Source: Pontiella desulfatans (lineage in GTDB: Bacteria; Verrucomicrobiota; Kiritimatiellia; Kiritimatiellales; Pontiellaceae). From it: 64,000 bases of DNA. The position numbers and the translations under genes are program-made. Positions 30,325 through 39,147 of this stretch are shown one piece after another. How positions within the stretch are numbered: position 1 is the stretch's first letter; each line of letters starts with the position of its first letter. The notes under the pieces are model-generated. The model worked only from the letters and a program-made list of their open reading frames with translations, did not search any database and was not told the DNA's origin. The stretch covers positions 124,001-188,000 of the forward strand of contig NZ_CAAHFG010000005.1 in NCBI RefSeq assembly GCF_900890425.1, written 5' to 3'.

Positions 30325-33138
30325 GTGAAGAAACATACTGTAAATTATTCGATTATACTGGTCGCATTGCTCGGTCAGATGACCTTTGGAGAGGCTTTGC
30401 CTGAGACCGTTGTTCCGGAACCTCGAGACAACTGGTGGATGCAGCGCCATGAGGAAAAGCTTCGGGAAGTTGAACAGAAGAAAAATGAAATCGATCTGGT
30501 TTTGATCGGGGACTCGATTACCCATTTCATGGATGACCGCGCTCCGGGAATTATTCAGCAGACGTTTCCCGGTGTGACATACCTCAATCTGGGGTTCAGT
30601 GCCGACCGGACCGAGAATGTTCTCTGGCGTCTGCAGAACGGGGAAATTGAGGGATTATCGCCCAGGCTGACCATGATCATGATCGGCACCAACAATACCG
30701 GCCACCGCAACGATCCGGCGGAGGCGACGGTTGAGGGTATCCGGCTGATTGTTGAGGAGGTCTGCCGGCGGATGCCGCAGACCAAAGTACTGTTGCTCTC
30801 GGTCTTCCCGCGTGGCGCAACGCCGGACGATGGTCACCGAAAGCGGAATGAGGAAATCAACGATCTGCTTCCAACGCTGGCCGATAACCATACGGTGTTT
30901 CATCTGAGCATCAATGATGCATTTCTGGATGCGGAGGGCGGATTGTCCAACGAGATCATGCCCGATCTGCTGCATCCGAATGCCGCCGGTTATAAAGTCT
31001 GGATGGATGCGGTAAAACCGACGGTTGAGATGCTTCTTGCCGGTCAACCGAAGGTTCCGACTCCGCCCGAAATCTGGGCGGACTATAATCCGGACAAGGG
31101 GGACTTTAAGGAGGAGATCGTTTCCGAGAAAACACGGGATGGAATTTATACCCGCGAGTCGTATATCAGCGCATACGTCAATGGTGAGGAGATCCGCGTT
31201 TATTGTAAATATGCAGTGAAAGAGGGTGCTCGGAATGCGCCGGGTCTGATGGATGTGCACGGATGGATGGGCGCACCGAATCCGGATATGAGTTTTGTGA
31301 ATGATGGATGGGCGGTGCTATCGCACGGGTACTGCGGCAAAGTGAAAGGCAGGCCCCATTACACGAAATATCCTAAGAAACTTCTGCAAGGGAACATGGA
31401 CCGGGCTGAAGGGCCGCCCGTCTGGTCATACACCGAGGGCCGGGAGCCGATTACAGATTATCGCCAGACCTCCGATTATCTCTGGTATGCCATTCAGCGG
31501 CGTGCGCTCAGTTATCTGCTGTCGCAGAAAGAGGTGGATGCTTCCCGTATCGGTTCCAAAGGGTACTCCTATGGCGGGACGATTATGTGGAACCTGGGCA
31601 TGGATCCGCGCGTGAAAGCGACGGTGGCTTACTTCGGAATTGGCTGGAACGAATATTACCGCAGCAAACAGGTGTGGATGTACAACCAGCCATACCAGAC
31701 TCCGAAAATGGATGAGGGAGAAAAAATTTATCTGCCGACCATGGCGCCGCAGGCGCATGCGCCGTATATCACGGCGGCTACTCTTTGGCTGAACGGCTCG
31801 AACGATCATCACGGCGGGCACGAACGCAGTGAGTTAATGTTTAATCGTTTCAGCCCCGACGTGCCGTGGGATTTTGCGGTTCAGGCGCGCGGGCATCACA
31901 ATACAGAAAAGCTGGGCGACGGCTGCAAACTCTGGCTGGAAAAGCATGTGCTTGGCCGCGATCACTTCTGGCCGGAACGGCCGGAATCAGAAATCAGGCT
32001 GGGTGCAGGCGGTGTGCCCGAACTCCACCTAACCCCGTCAAATCCGGACCGGATCAAGGAACTTCAGATTGTTCAGTGCCTGAAGATGGCCAATAACATT
32101 GAGCGCTACTGGCGTGATGTGAAGCCGGTGCGTAAAGGCAATACCTGGATTGCCAAGCTGCCGGTGATGAATGTGGATGAATATGTATTCTCGTATGCCA
32201 GCATCCGCTACGACAATGAATGTGTTGTTTCATCCGACTTTGAAGCCGTGATCCCGTCACAAATAGGGGATGCCTTGGCCACAGATAAAAAAGCGGATGA
32301 ACTTCCCGGCGGAGCTGATCGGTGGAGCCATGCTGCTCCCGCTGAAGGAATCGGCGGGATCACAGGGTTTCGCCCCATCGATAATCGGAGAGGCACGAAA
32401 AGCGAGCAGTTTTCTGATCCGAAATGGAGAGCCCCGGCCGATGCGGATTTGTCATTTAAGTTCTACTGTACGCAACCGCAAACACTGATTCTTACTGCAA
32501 ACGGCCGGTTTGCGATGGATGTTGAAATTACCGCATCGGACGAGTGGCAGAGCATGACGATCCATGCCGGACAGTTGATGAACCCGGAGGGGGTTGTGCT
32601 GGGAAATTGGTCGGACGTCAAAAATGTCGGGTTTAAACCCAAAGCCGGCTCGGATATCACCAAGGTGGTCTTTGCTGATTTTCAATGGAAGGCCTCTTCG
32701 GGAAAAGTGCCGGAAGTGAATGCAGACGGCAGGGCCTACCTGGACCAGGCGGCCGCTGTTTACTGTGAAAGCCACTGGCGCGTCATGGATGACAAGGGGG
32801 TTGAAGGGAAACCTCTCAGCATATCCGGTACGACCTATGAACGTGGTTTAGGCGTTCACTCCAATTCAGAAATCAAATATTCATTAAACGGATTATTTTC
32901 CACCTTTTATGTGATTCCGGGGCCGGACGATGCCCATCATGGCCTGCTTGAGATGACAATCCTCGTCGATGGAAGAGCGCTTTATTCCTCCGGAAAAGTG
33001 CGCTCCACCACCTTCGAAGCAAAGCCGTTGGAGATTCCGGTGCAAGGCGCCGGAGAACTGACCTTGGTGGTCACAGACGGCGGCGATGGTCAGGGCGGTG
33101 ATCATGCAAGCTGGGCGGATGCATATCTCATGAAATGA
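30325..33138 (+). CDS. secreted SGNH esterase - acetyl-xylan-esterase-like hydrolase fusion with NPCBM domain
   Basis: I choose the GTG at 30325, giving 937 residues, because it follows AAGGATTTC and yields a clean signal peptide (VKKHTVNYSIILVALLGQ). Longer starts would overlap the previous gene. Residues about 30-245 form an SGNH hydrolase (GDSITHFM, MIGTNN, DLLHPN). Residues about 255-640 form an alpha/beta hydrolase of acetyl-xylan-esterase type with the elbow GYSYGG near 414. A jelly-roll-like region and a C-terminal NPCBM domain (GLGVHSNS, GPDDAHHG, DHASWADAYL) follow; the NPCBM is a close relative of that ending the 22950 protein. Two esterase mechanisms on one binding chain imply a substrate with more than one ester position. 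Confidence 0.87.
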   Translation: MKKHTVNYSIILVALLGQMTFGEALPETVVPEPRDNWWMQRHEEKLREVEQKKNEIDLVLIGDSITHFMDDRAPGIIQQTFPGVTYLNLGFSADRTENVLWRLQNGEIEGLSPRLTMIMIGTNNTGHRNDPAEATVEGIRLIVEEVCRRMPQTKVLLLSVFPRGATPDDGHRKRNEEINDLLPTLADNHTVFHLSINDAFLDAEGGLSNEIMPDLLHPNAAGYKVWMDAVKPTVEMLLAGQPKVPTPPEIWADYNPDKGDFKEEIVSEKTRDGIYTRESYISAYVNGEEIRVYCKYAVKEGARNAPGLMDVHGWMGAPNPDMSFVNDGWAVLSHGYCGKVKGRPHYTKYPKKLLQGNMDRAEGPPVWSYTEGREPITDYRQTSDYLWYAIQRRALSYLLSQKEVDASRIGSKGYSYGGTIMWNLGMDPRVKATVAYFGIGWNEYYRSKQVWMYNQPYQTPKMDEGEKIYLPTMAPQAHAPYITAATLWLNGSNDHHGGHERSELMFNRFSPDVPWDFAVQARGHHNTEKLGDGCKLWLEKHVLGRDHFWPERPESEIRLGAGGVPELHLTPSNPDRIKELQIVQCLKMANNIERYWRDVKPVRKGNTWIAKLPVMNVDEYVFSYASIRYDNECVVSSDFEAVIPSQIGDALATDKKADELPGGADRWSHAAPAEGIGGITGFRPIDNRRGTKSEQFSDPKWRAPADADLSFKFYCTQPQTLILTANGRFAMDVEITASDEWQSMTIHAGQLMNPEGVVLGNWSDVKNVGFKPKAGSDITKVVFADFQWKASSGKVPEVNADGRAYLDQAAAVYCESHWRVMDDKGVEGKPLSISGTTYERGLGVHSNSEIKYSLNGLFSTFYVIPGPDDAHHGLLEMTILVDGRALYSSGKVRSTTFEAKPLEIPVQGAGELTLVVTDGGDGQGGDHASWADAYLMK

Positions 33139-33202
33139 GTCAGACTGGTGCGGTCATGGACATGCGAAGTATCCAGGTTTCCTGAAGTCAGCCCGTAAAA
33201 CC

Positions 33203-33355
33203 ATGTTTGCATGTGTCAGTCAATACAATGCGAAATCCTGCCTGCGAAAACTCGGACAACCACATGCCCTCTACCGAACTGTGGATATACACAGTCGCAT
33301 TTTTCAGTACATTGATGAGCATCATGAAGTGGGAAGGTTCGAAAGCTGGACCTGA
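33203..33355 (+). pseudogene. short ORF, remnant homologous to 532-627
   Basis: The 50-codon frame runs from ATG at 33203 to TGA and contains LYRTVDIHSRIFQYIDEHHE. It aligns without gaps to the remnant at 532-627. There is no clear ribosome site. It occupies the 258-bp gap before the 33397 gene. The family is unrecognised; I treat it as a decayed fragment, though a conserved small protein cannot be excluded. Confidence 0.4.
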
Positions 33356-33396
33356 CCGGGACAGCAATGCTTAAGCATGAAAACAAGGAGAGTAAA

Positions 33397-36300
33397 ATGA
33401 GGAGAACAGGAATACTGGCCGGAGCGCTTTTATTGGCCGTTGTAGCCAATGCGGCAACCGTTACCTTCATCGGGACCAATGGCGCTGCATGGAATGTTGA
33501 TGGTAATTGGTCGGATGGTGTTGTGCCGGATGCTTCTGACACCGCTCAAATTAACAGCGGTTCAATTGTGAATTTTGATTACGGCAGCGGATGGCCCGCT
33601 GCCAATGCAATAGCTGTCAATGTCGACGGCACGGTGACGGCAGCTAATCCCGTGCGCTCCTGGGCGACGGTATGGAACTTTGGCTCAACAGCTACGCTCG
33701 ACGGCGCTACCTGGTTGACGCTCCAGGGCGGTGGTTCGGCATTTTTGTTTGATTCCGGTGCGACCTTGACGAACATCACCGGATCGATGGAACTTAATGG
33801 TAACGCAGACGTAACCCTCGGGTTCAATCTCGATGCCGGAGGTTTTCAGCAGTTGACTGCCTCAACGCTGCAAATTAACGGTTATGTCGGTCAGACCATT
33901 CTGGTGGATATGGCCGCGTATACCGGTCCGACTCAAAACATACCACTGATCGAGTTTACCAATCCCGGAGGCTCCCCGACGGTTACGGCTGCTCAATTTC
34001 AGACCTTAAACCTGATCGTTACTAATAACGGTGGTTATCCCGCCAGTCTGGTTTGGGATGAAGAGGATGACTCGATTGTTCTTGATATGGGTGTCATTGA
34101 TTACGATATCACCTGGGACGGCGAAGCCGGTGATAGTCTTTGGGCCAGCGCATCCAACTGGACGGGCAATACGCTGCCTTCAAATGGAGATATAATCGGT
34201 ATCGATGACGCAACGGTTGAGGCCATCGAGTTTCTCCCAGGCCAGAGCATGATTTATTTGAACGGAACATCGACGCTGACCGGTGGGCTGGTGCGCGCAC
34301 AGGGCTCAACCTTCTATGTTGGTTCTCAGGCCGTGCTGACGGGCGGATTCTGGGACTTTGACAACGGTTCCGCGGTTTTCGAAGACGGTGCATCCGTTAC
34401 CATGAGCCAATGGGAATTTAAAAACGACAACCACTTAAACTTTAACTTGAGTGCGTCTGGATTCAGCACGCTGACCCCGGGCAGTCTTGTGGGTTCCGGT
34501 ACCATTAACAGCAATGATGCTTTCATGGTCGATATGGCCGACTTTACCGGCCCTGCCCAGAACCTGACACTGGTCGACTTTTCGAACGGCGGCGGGTTGA
34601 CTGATGTTCAGTTCCAGACGGCAAACCTGATCGTTACCAATGAGGGTAGTTATGAAGCTAACCTGATCTGGGATGAATCAACCGCTTCAATCAAGCTCGA
34701 TATGGGCGTTGTTGAATACGATGTCACCTGGGACGGCGAAGCCGGTGACGACCTCTGGTCGAATGCAACCAACTGGACCGGCGATACACTCCCTACAGCC
34801 GGAGAGGTTATCGGGATTGATGGATCGAACGTAACCTGGGATGTATTAGCCGCCAGTGGCAACCTGCCCGCCAGCTGTGAACTTCATCTGACCGGTGCAG
34901 CAATCCTGAATTTGACCACGACGCTGCGAGCAAACAATTCAACGGTTTATGTCGGGTCATCCGCATCCCTGACCGGTTCGGGCGCATTTGTTGCGGAGTC
35001 CGGAAATTTCATATTTGAAGCCGGTTCTACAGTGAATCTGTCCGGGAACAGTTTTATGGGCAGCGGAGCCGGATTAACTTTCAATCTAAACATCGGCGGC
35101 TTCACAACCCTTCAGGCGGGAAATCTGTTTTTGAACGGTTCCGCAGCGAATATCAGCAACTCCACCTTTATTGTCGATATGGAAGACTTCGACGGGGCCC
35201 CGCAAAATATTTCGCTGATCGATTTCAGTGCGGGCGCTGAAGGCGGCAGCCTTACGGATGCCCAGTTCCAGACCGCTGCGCTGATGGTCACTAACGACAG
35301 CGGCTATGGCGCCAGCCTGGTTTGGGATGAAGCAGAGGATCGGATCATCCTCGATATGAATGCGGTTGCGTATGACGTTGCATGGGACGGCGAAGGCATC
35401 GGAGACTTCTGGTCGAACCCGACCAACTGGACGGGCGATACCCTGCCGGGCAGCGGTGACGTTATCGGCATTCATAACGCATCCGTTGACTGGGATTCTA
35501 ATGCCGGTAGCGATAACCTGCCTTTCGCCTGCGAGATTCATTTGACCGGAACCTCGGAGTTGGAATCAACGGCAACCCTTCGTATGGCCAATTCGACGAT
35601 TAATGTGGGCGCAAATGCAACGATCACCGGCTCAGGGTTCTGGGACTGCGATGACGGGACATTCGTGTTTGAAGACGGTGCGGCCGCCACGATGAACTTC
35701 TTTGAATTCAAGGATGCCAACAGCCTCACCTTCAATCTGGGGGCATCCGGCTTTACGACGCTGACGCCGGGCAATCTGTTTGGAGCCGCGAACATTGGCG
35801 GCGATGATACCTTCACGGTTGACATGGCTGACTATACCGGCGGAACCCAAGCCATCACATTGATGGACTTTTCCAACGGTGGAGGTCTGACGGACACCCA
35901 GTTCCAGACTGCGAACCTGGTGATAACGAATGAAGGCAGCTATACTGCCGACCTTGAGTGGGATGCGGGGACGGCTTCCATTATACTGGAGGTGTTAGAC
36001 GGTGATCCGGCTCCGGTTGCTGATGATCAGACGGTCTATATCTCCGGCTCTTCAGTGGCCATTACGCTGACGGCGACCGATCCCGAAGGCGATCCGCTGT
36101 CGTGGGCCATCGTAGATGCTCCGGCCTTCGGAAGTCTTTCGGGTACGGCCCCGGATCTGACTTACACACCGACCGGCGCGACGGTGGCGGACAGCTTTAC
36201 CTTTACGGCATTTGATGGCTCCAGCCTGTCCAACACCGGAACGGTAACGATTCTGCCTACGGTACAATTTATAGAGAGTGGTTCTGCTCCGAATACAGAT

Positions 36301-37095
36301 GTACTGGTCAGCGTGCTGCCCGGTTCGCCCGGAGTAAATCCGGAAGCTCCGTTGCTCTGGAGTACCGGAGATGCCGGCTTGGGTCAATCCTTCCGCTTCG
36401 CATCTGACACGACGTTGAATGCCATCACCATTCAGAAATTTGGAGATGCCTCCTTTGACAGCGATGAGCATGTGCTGAAACTGTGGATCGGTGAATATGA
36501 TACGGATGATTCAATCGATGAGGGCTACCCGGCCACGACGCATTCGGTGGGTGCAACCCTGCATACCCAATATATCGACCTGTCGGGGCAGAACTTTACC
36601 AGTAACAACTATTACACCATCACATTGTCCTCGGGCGTCAGCCTGAGTGCCGATGTGGAATATGGGTTCGAGCTAGCCTTTACTGCACAGGATACGGACA
36701 ACCGTTTTGATCTGGTTAAATACTATGACCCGGCGGGCACCGGTGACGGTATATACGCGGGCGGTATGACGCTGTACCAGGCCAACATTACCGGAACACT
36801 CCCGTTTGTATCGTTGATTGATGAAGCGTGGAATGATCTGGCGTTTGTGTTGCAGGGGACCTCTGCCGGCGGAGCGGATCCGATCGGTGATATTTCGCTG
36901 GGCGGACTTGTTGCAGGCGATCTGGTCTTCTCATGGGCCACGTCCCTTGGCCAAACGTATAACGTCGAAACCAATGCCGACCTGACCACCTCGAACTGGG
37001 GCATACTGGAAACGGTTATCGGCGATGGTGGAACGGTTACGGTGACCAATACCCCCGGACTGTCTGAGTTGTTCTATAAAATAACGTCTCCGTAA
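33397..37095 (+). CDS. secreted modular beta-rich protein with four repeat modules and cadherin-like domain
   Basis: The start is the ATG at 33397, which follows AACAAGGAGAGTAAA; an upstream in-frame ATG lacks a site. The protein has 1232 residues, with a signal peptide (RRTGILAGALLLAVVANA). Four repeat modules occupy about residues 12-880, with linkers such as IVLDMGVIDYDITWDGEAG joining one to the next. A cadherin/Big-like domain (about 890-970, ATDPEGDPLSWAIV) and a beta-sandwich of about 180 residues containing LGQSFRFASDTTLNAITIQ follow; the latter resembles domains found next to anchoring tails. It ends with a divergent form of the shared C-terminal domain. No catalytic site is visible. 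A strong terminator ends the unit. Confidence 0.85.
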   Translation: MRRTGILAGALLLAVVANAATVTFIGTNGAAWNVDGNWSDGVVPDASDTAQINSGSIVNFDYGSGWPAANAIAVNVDGTVTAANPVRSWATVWNFGSTATLDGATWLTLQGGGSAFLFDSGATLTNITGSMELNGNADVTLGFNLDAGGFQQLTASTLQINGYVGQTILVDMAAYTGPTQNIPLIEFTNPGGSPTVTAAQFQTLNLIVTNNGGYPASLVWDEEDDSIVLDMGVIDYDITWDGEAGDSLWASASNWTGNTLPSNGDIIGIDDATVEAIEFLPGQSMIYLNGTSTLTGGLVRAQGSTFYVGSQAVLTGGFWDFDNGSAVFEDGASVTMSQWEFKNDNHLNFNLSASGFSTLTPGSLVGSGTINSNDAFMVDMADFTGPAQNLTLVDFSNGGGLTDVQFQTANLIVTNEGSYEANLIWDESTASIKLDMGVVEYDVTWDGEAGDDLWSNATNWTGDTLPTAGEVIGIDGSNVTWDVLAASGNLPASCELHLTGAAILNLTTTLRANNSTVYVGSSASLTGSGAFVAESGNFIFEAGSTVNLSGNSFMGSGAGLTFNLNIGGFTTLQAGNLFLNGSAANISNSTFIVDMEDFDGAPQNISLIDFSAGAEGGSLTDAQFQTAALMVTNDSGYGASLVWDEAEDRIILDMNAVAYDVAWDGEGIGDFWSNPTNWTGDTLPGSGDVIGIHNASVDWDSNAGSDNLPFACEIHLTGTSELESTATLRMANSTINVGANATITGSGFWDCDDGTFVFEDGAAATMNFFEFKDANSLTFNLGASGFTTLTPGNLFGAANIGGDDTFTVDMADYTGGTQAITLMDFSNGGGLTDTQFQTANLVITNEGSYTADLEWDAGTASIILEVLDGDPAPVADDQTVYISGSSVAITLTATDPEGDPLSWAIVDAPAFGSLSGTAPDLTYTPTGATVADSFTFTAFDGSSLSNTGTVTILPTVQFIESGSAPNTDVLVSVLPGSPGVNPEAPLLWSTGDAGLGQSFRFASDTTLNAITIQKFGDASFDSDEHVLKLWIGEYDTDDSIDEGYPATTHSVGATLHTQYIDLSGQNFTSNNYYTITLSSGVSLSADVEYGFELAFTAQDTDNRFDLVKYYDPAGTGDGIYAGGMTLYQANITGTLPFVSLIDEAWNDLAFVLQGTSAGGADPIGDISLGGLVAGDLVFSWATSLGQTYNVETNADLTTSNWGILETVIGDGGTVTVTNTPGLSELFYKITSP

Positions 37096-37124
37096 GCAGA
37101 ATTTACTGACCGGATACATGCAGG

Positions 37125-37156
37125 CGTGCCCGTGTTAAATGCGCGGGCACGTTTTT
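37125..37156 (+). terminator. intrinsic terminator ending the esterase locus
   Basis: CGTGCCCG (37125-37132) pairs perfectly with CGGGCACG (37144-37151), followed by five T residues. It lies 30 bp after the stop of the 33397 gene. Confidence 0.9.
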
Positions 37157-37286
37157 CTTGTGCGACAACAGCAGGAGGGTAACCCGCTTTTAGGCCTCCC
37201 TCAAATGTGGGATGGCGCAGCACGGAATCCCATCTATGATGATCTAAATTCTGAAAAGTTTCCGGCCGCTGTTACTGGAGTTAGAT

Positions 37287-37364
37287 ATGAAGAAAAAAAC
37301 GGGTAAAATAAACAAAGGCGCACCAAGCGGATTTGTAATCCGTTGGTCGTCAGTTCGACTCTGA
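37287..37364 (+). pseudogene. gene start interrupted by an integration junction
   Basis: ATG at 37287 has a good GGAG site six bases upstream and encodes MKKKTGKINKGAPSGFVI. It then runs into tRNA-derived sequence and stops at TGA (37362-37364). From memory, K-rich starts followed by KGAPSGFVIS and a hydrophobic segment open a protein family widespread in Kiritimatiellota and relatives. The frame loses that family at exactly the GGATTTGTAATC shared with a tRNA-Thr anticodon arm. I therefore read it as the 5' stump of a gene split by an integrated element. The rest is not in the window. Confidence 0.55.
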
Positions 37365-37376
37365 CCGCCGGCTCCA
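37327..37376 (+). tRNA. 3' half of tRNA-Thr (anticodon TGT), attachment-site remnant
   Basis: An anticodon arm (stem GCGGA/TCCGT with one wobble, loop TTTGTAA, anticodon TGT) is followed by a 5-base variable region. A perfect T-arm (GTCAG, loop TTCGACT, CTGAC), the acceptor 3' strand CGCCGGC, T and CCA complete it. The D-arm and the 5' acceptor strand (expected GCCGGCG) are absent, so this is not a functional tRNA. Such 3' halves are left at element ends by tyrosine integrases that recombine in the anticodon arm. Confidence 0.72.
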
Positions 37377-37380
37377 TCTT

Positions 37381-37419
37381 AAAGGCCTCGTAATTAGCAA
37401 GTTACGAGGCCTTTCTTTT
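37381..37419 (+). terminator. strong terminator-like hairpin after the tRNA fragment
   Basis: A perfect 13-bp stem (AAAGGCCTCGTAA with TTACGAGGCCTTT) around an 8-base loop is followed by CTTTTT. It sits 5 bp after the CCA end, where a tRNA terminator is expected, so it probably travelled with the tRNA 3' end. Confidence 0.85.
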
Positions 37420-37572
37420 TGTCTGTGTCGAGCCGCAGTTAGTGCAATAACGGCATGAAATGCAACCAAAAGACGGTAGTACGTTGCATTTGAGGTTGCA
37501 TTTGGATTTCCTTATTCTGGTTCGCTGATCCTCCGATTTGTGGTAACGGTATGAGATCAAGGGAGAGCGTCT

Positions 37573-38715
37573 GTGTCTGAAAACTATATTCGGAAATGTG
37601 CTGCAAGAGTTCTTACGTACAAGGATCTTGCGGCAAAATATGCCAGTGAGGATCTGGTTCTGAGCCCGGGCAAAAAGACAATCGATCAGGTCTTCAGGGA
37701 GATTGAGATATCGTTGACGAAGCCCCGCCTTCCGTGGGATGCCGACGAGGTATTCGAAGAACTGGAACAATTGCTTCAGTATTCTTCGTATGACTGGAAC
37801 AAAGAGGTCGAAATCTATGTCAGGAGCATTTTCCCCTCTGTCCTGCCAGCGTGTCCCGAAGGTGATGAGGAAGGTGTTCAGGCCGCACTCTCAGTCGGTG
37901 TAGACAGGGCTTTTACTCTGGCGAAGCAAATGGTCCAGCTTGACTACATCTTCAAGAAGTCTCCGAAGAAGTGGAGGGAGTGGAATTTGTTGACGCCCAC
38001 GGCCTATAATACAGCCGCCACAGAGAACGCGGTCCGGTCTCTCATAGAAGGCCATGGTGAATACCTTCTGCCGTTTTGTGATGGAAAGGGAAATCTCTTT
38101 GCACCTTCGTACAATGAGTTGCTTGGTTATATGGATTTCGAGTTGTCGGAAAATGCTTCCGATGTACATCTGAAGAAAGAGGCGTTGTCCAAGGCGGTCT
38201 CTGTTTTTCAGGAATACGGACTGTATAGCATCCGGCTGGGAGAAAATCCGGGATGGGATCGGGACTTTTTCAGATTTGAGCGCCCTGATCTTATTGATGG
38301 CCGTTCTGTTGTTGGAGTAACCGGGACTGTGCGGATTGTTATGCCATCAGGATACGCCGGGGTCGGATTGAAGAATCATTTTCCGCATGAAGCCTACAGG
38401 GTCGTATGTGCCCAGGTGAATGCAGTGACCGGCATCGAAAAGGCCGCGACAAAACCCGGGAAGCTTTCAGACGAGCAGTTGCTAGAAGTTGTTAGTATTG
38501 CTTTCCGTTCTTTGGAGGGAGCTGGCAGCAAGCTTCGGAAATCACAGGTAATAAAAGAACTGGACGCTGTGTCCAACGCAAAGTGGCGGAAGACGGTGTC
38601 TTCATCGTCTATCCCCGAGGTCAGGACGAGACAGTATTGCGTACGGTTAAGGCGGATCGATGTTCGGTATGAGCAGGCTTTCAGAGCCTGGTTATCCCAG
38701 CTTAAGCATGGCTGA
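37573..38715 (+). CDS. hypothetical protein of the mobile island
   Basis: The product has 380 residues starting at GTG (37573) after AAGGGAGAG. It appears soluble, with no signal peptide or membrane segment. The N-terminal 130 residues are helical and acidic. A middle part around 215-300 reads like a beta-rich core (RSVVGVTGTVRIVMPSGYAGVGL). A possible helix-turn-helix lies at SKLRKSQVIKELDAVSNA near 315-332. I do not recognise the family. As the first gene inside the island, next to the attachment junction and an excisionase-like ORF, it could be an element maintenance or regulatory protein; that is inference only. It is not a recognisable integrase: the R-H-R-Y pattern was not found. Confidence 0.75.
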   Translation: MSENYIRKCAARVLTYKDLAAKYASEDLVLSPGKKTIDQVFREIEISLTKPRLPWDADEVFEELEQLLQYSSYDWNKEVEIYVRSIFPSVLPACPEGDEEGVQAALSVGVDRAFTLAKQMVQLDYIFKKSPKKWREWNLLTPTAYNTAATENAVRSLIEGHGEYLLPFCDGKGNLFAPSYNELLGYMDFELSENASDVHLKKEALSKAVSVFQEYGLYSIRLGENPGWDRDFFRFERPDLIDGRSVVGVTGTVRIVMPSGYAGVGLKNHFPHEAYRVVCAQVNAVTGIEKAATKPGKLSDEQLLEVVSIAFRSLEGAGSKLRKSQVIKELDAVSNAKWRKTVSSSSIPEVRTRQYCVRLRRIDVRYEQAFRAWLSQLKHG

Positions 38716-38830
38716 TACATCTGTGATGGTGTCTATTCCGTTGTGCGCTAAAATATGCATAACAGTGCCGGTATAGTGTGAATCTGCATGTAATTGAAAT
38801 GCCGGTCACAGCCCCTATTGTCCTTCATCA

Positions 38831-38849
38831 GTTGAACACGGTGTTCAAC
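38831..38849. promoter_or_regulatory. perfect 19-bp operator-like palindrome
   Basis: GTTGAACAC-G-GTGTTCAAC is a perfect 9+1+9 palindrome centred 32 bp upstream of the ATG of the 41-codon helix-turn-helix ORF. Position and symmetry suggest a dimeric repressor site controlling that gene. Confidence 0.6.
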
Positions 38850-38871
38850 GTAACCCAGAAAGGACAAAGGA

Positions 38872-38997
38872 ATGAAAATAGAACCCAAGTATCTAAAAAC
38901 GGCATCGCTCGCAAAGATGTTGAATTTATCCCCCAGGTACATTCGGAAACTCGTAGCGGATGGGAGGCTTCCCTATACTCCTGATATTTCTCATTAA
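38872..38997 (+). CDS. small excisionase/AlpA-like helix-turn-helix protein
   Basis: This ORF of 41 residues starts at ATG 38872 behind AAAGGACAAAGGA and ends in TAA. The sequence TASLAKMLNLSPRYIRKLVA followed by DGRLP is a classic MerR/excisionase-type helix-turn-helix plus the start of its wing. Such proteins direct integrase toward excision or regulate mobile-element genes. Full Xis/AlpA proteins are usually 55-75 residues, so this one may be C-terminally shortened; the stop lies soon after the wing. The perfect palindrome just upstream and terminator 39090-39120 frame it as its own small transcription unit inside the island. Confidence 0.65.
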   Translation: MKIEPKYLKTASLAKMLNLSPRYIRKLVADGRLPYTPDISH

Positions 38998-39089
38998 CGG
39001 GATAAAAGAGGTCTGGTGGGGTTAAAACTGCCGAATTTATCGGAATAAATAATAGATGGGGACGGTTGGTCAAACAACTGTCCTGAACA

Positions 39090-39120
39090 GGTCGCCTGAT
39101 GCCATCGGGCGGCCTTTTTT
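39090..39120 (+). terminator. intrinsic terminator
   Basis: An 11-bp stem (GGTCGCCTGAT with ATCGGGCGGCC, two G-T wobbles) and a 3-base loop are followed by six T residues. It lies 28 bp before the next start codon. Its GG.CG.C..GGGCGGCC core recurs at 40561 and 43169. Confidence 0.85.
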
Positions 39121-39147
39121 ATGAAATAACCACGAAGGAGAATTACA

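Noticed and set aside
37573-38715. Integrase next to the tRNA junction
   Set aside because: The only candidate, the 37573 protein, shows no tyrosine-recombinase R-H-R-Y pattern and no serine-recombinase catalytic start.
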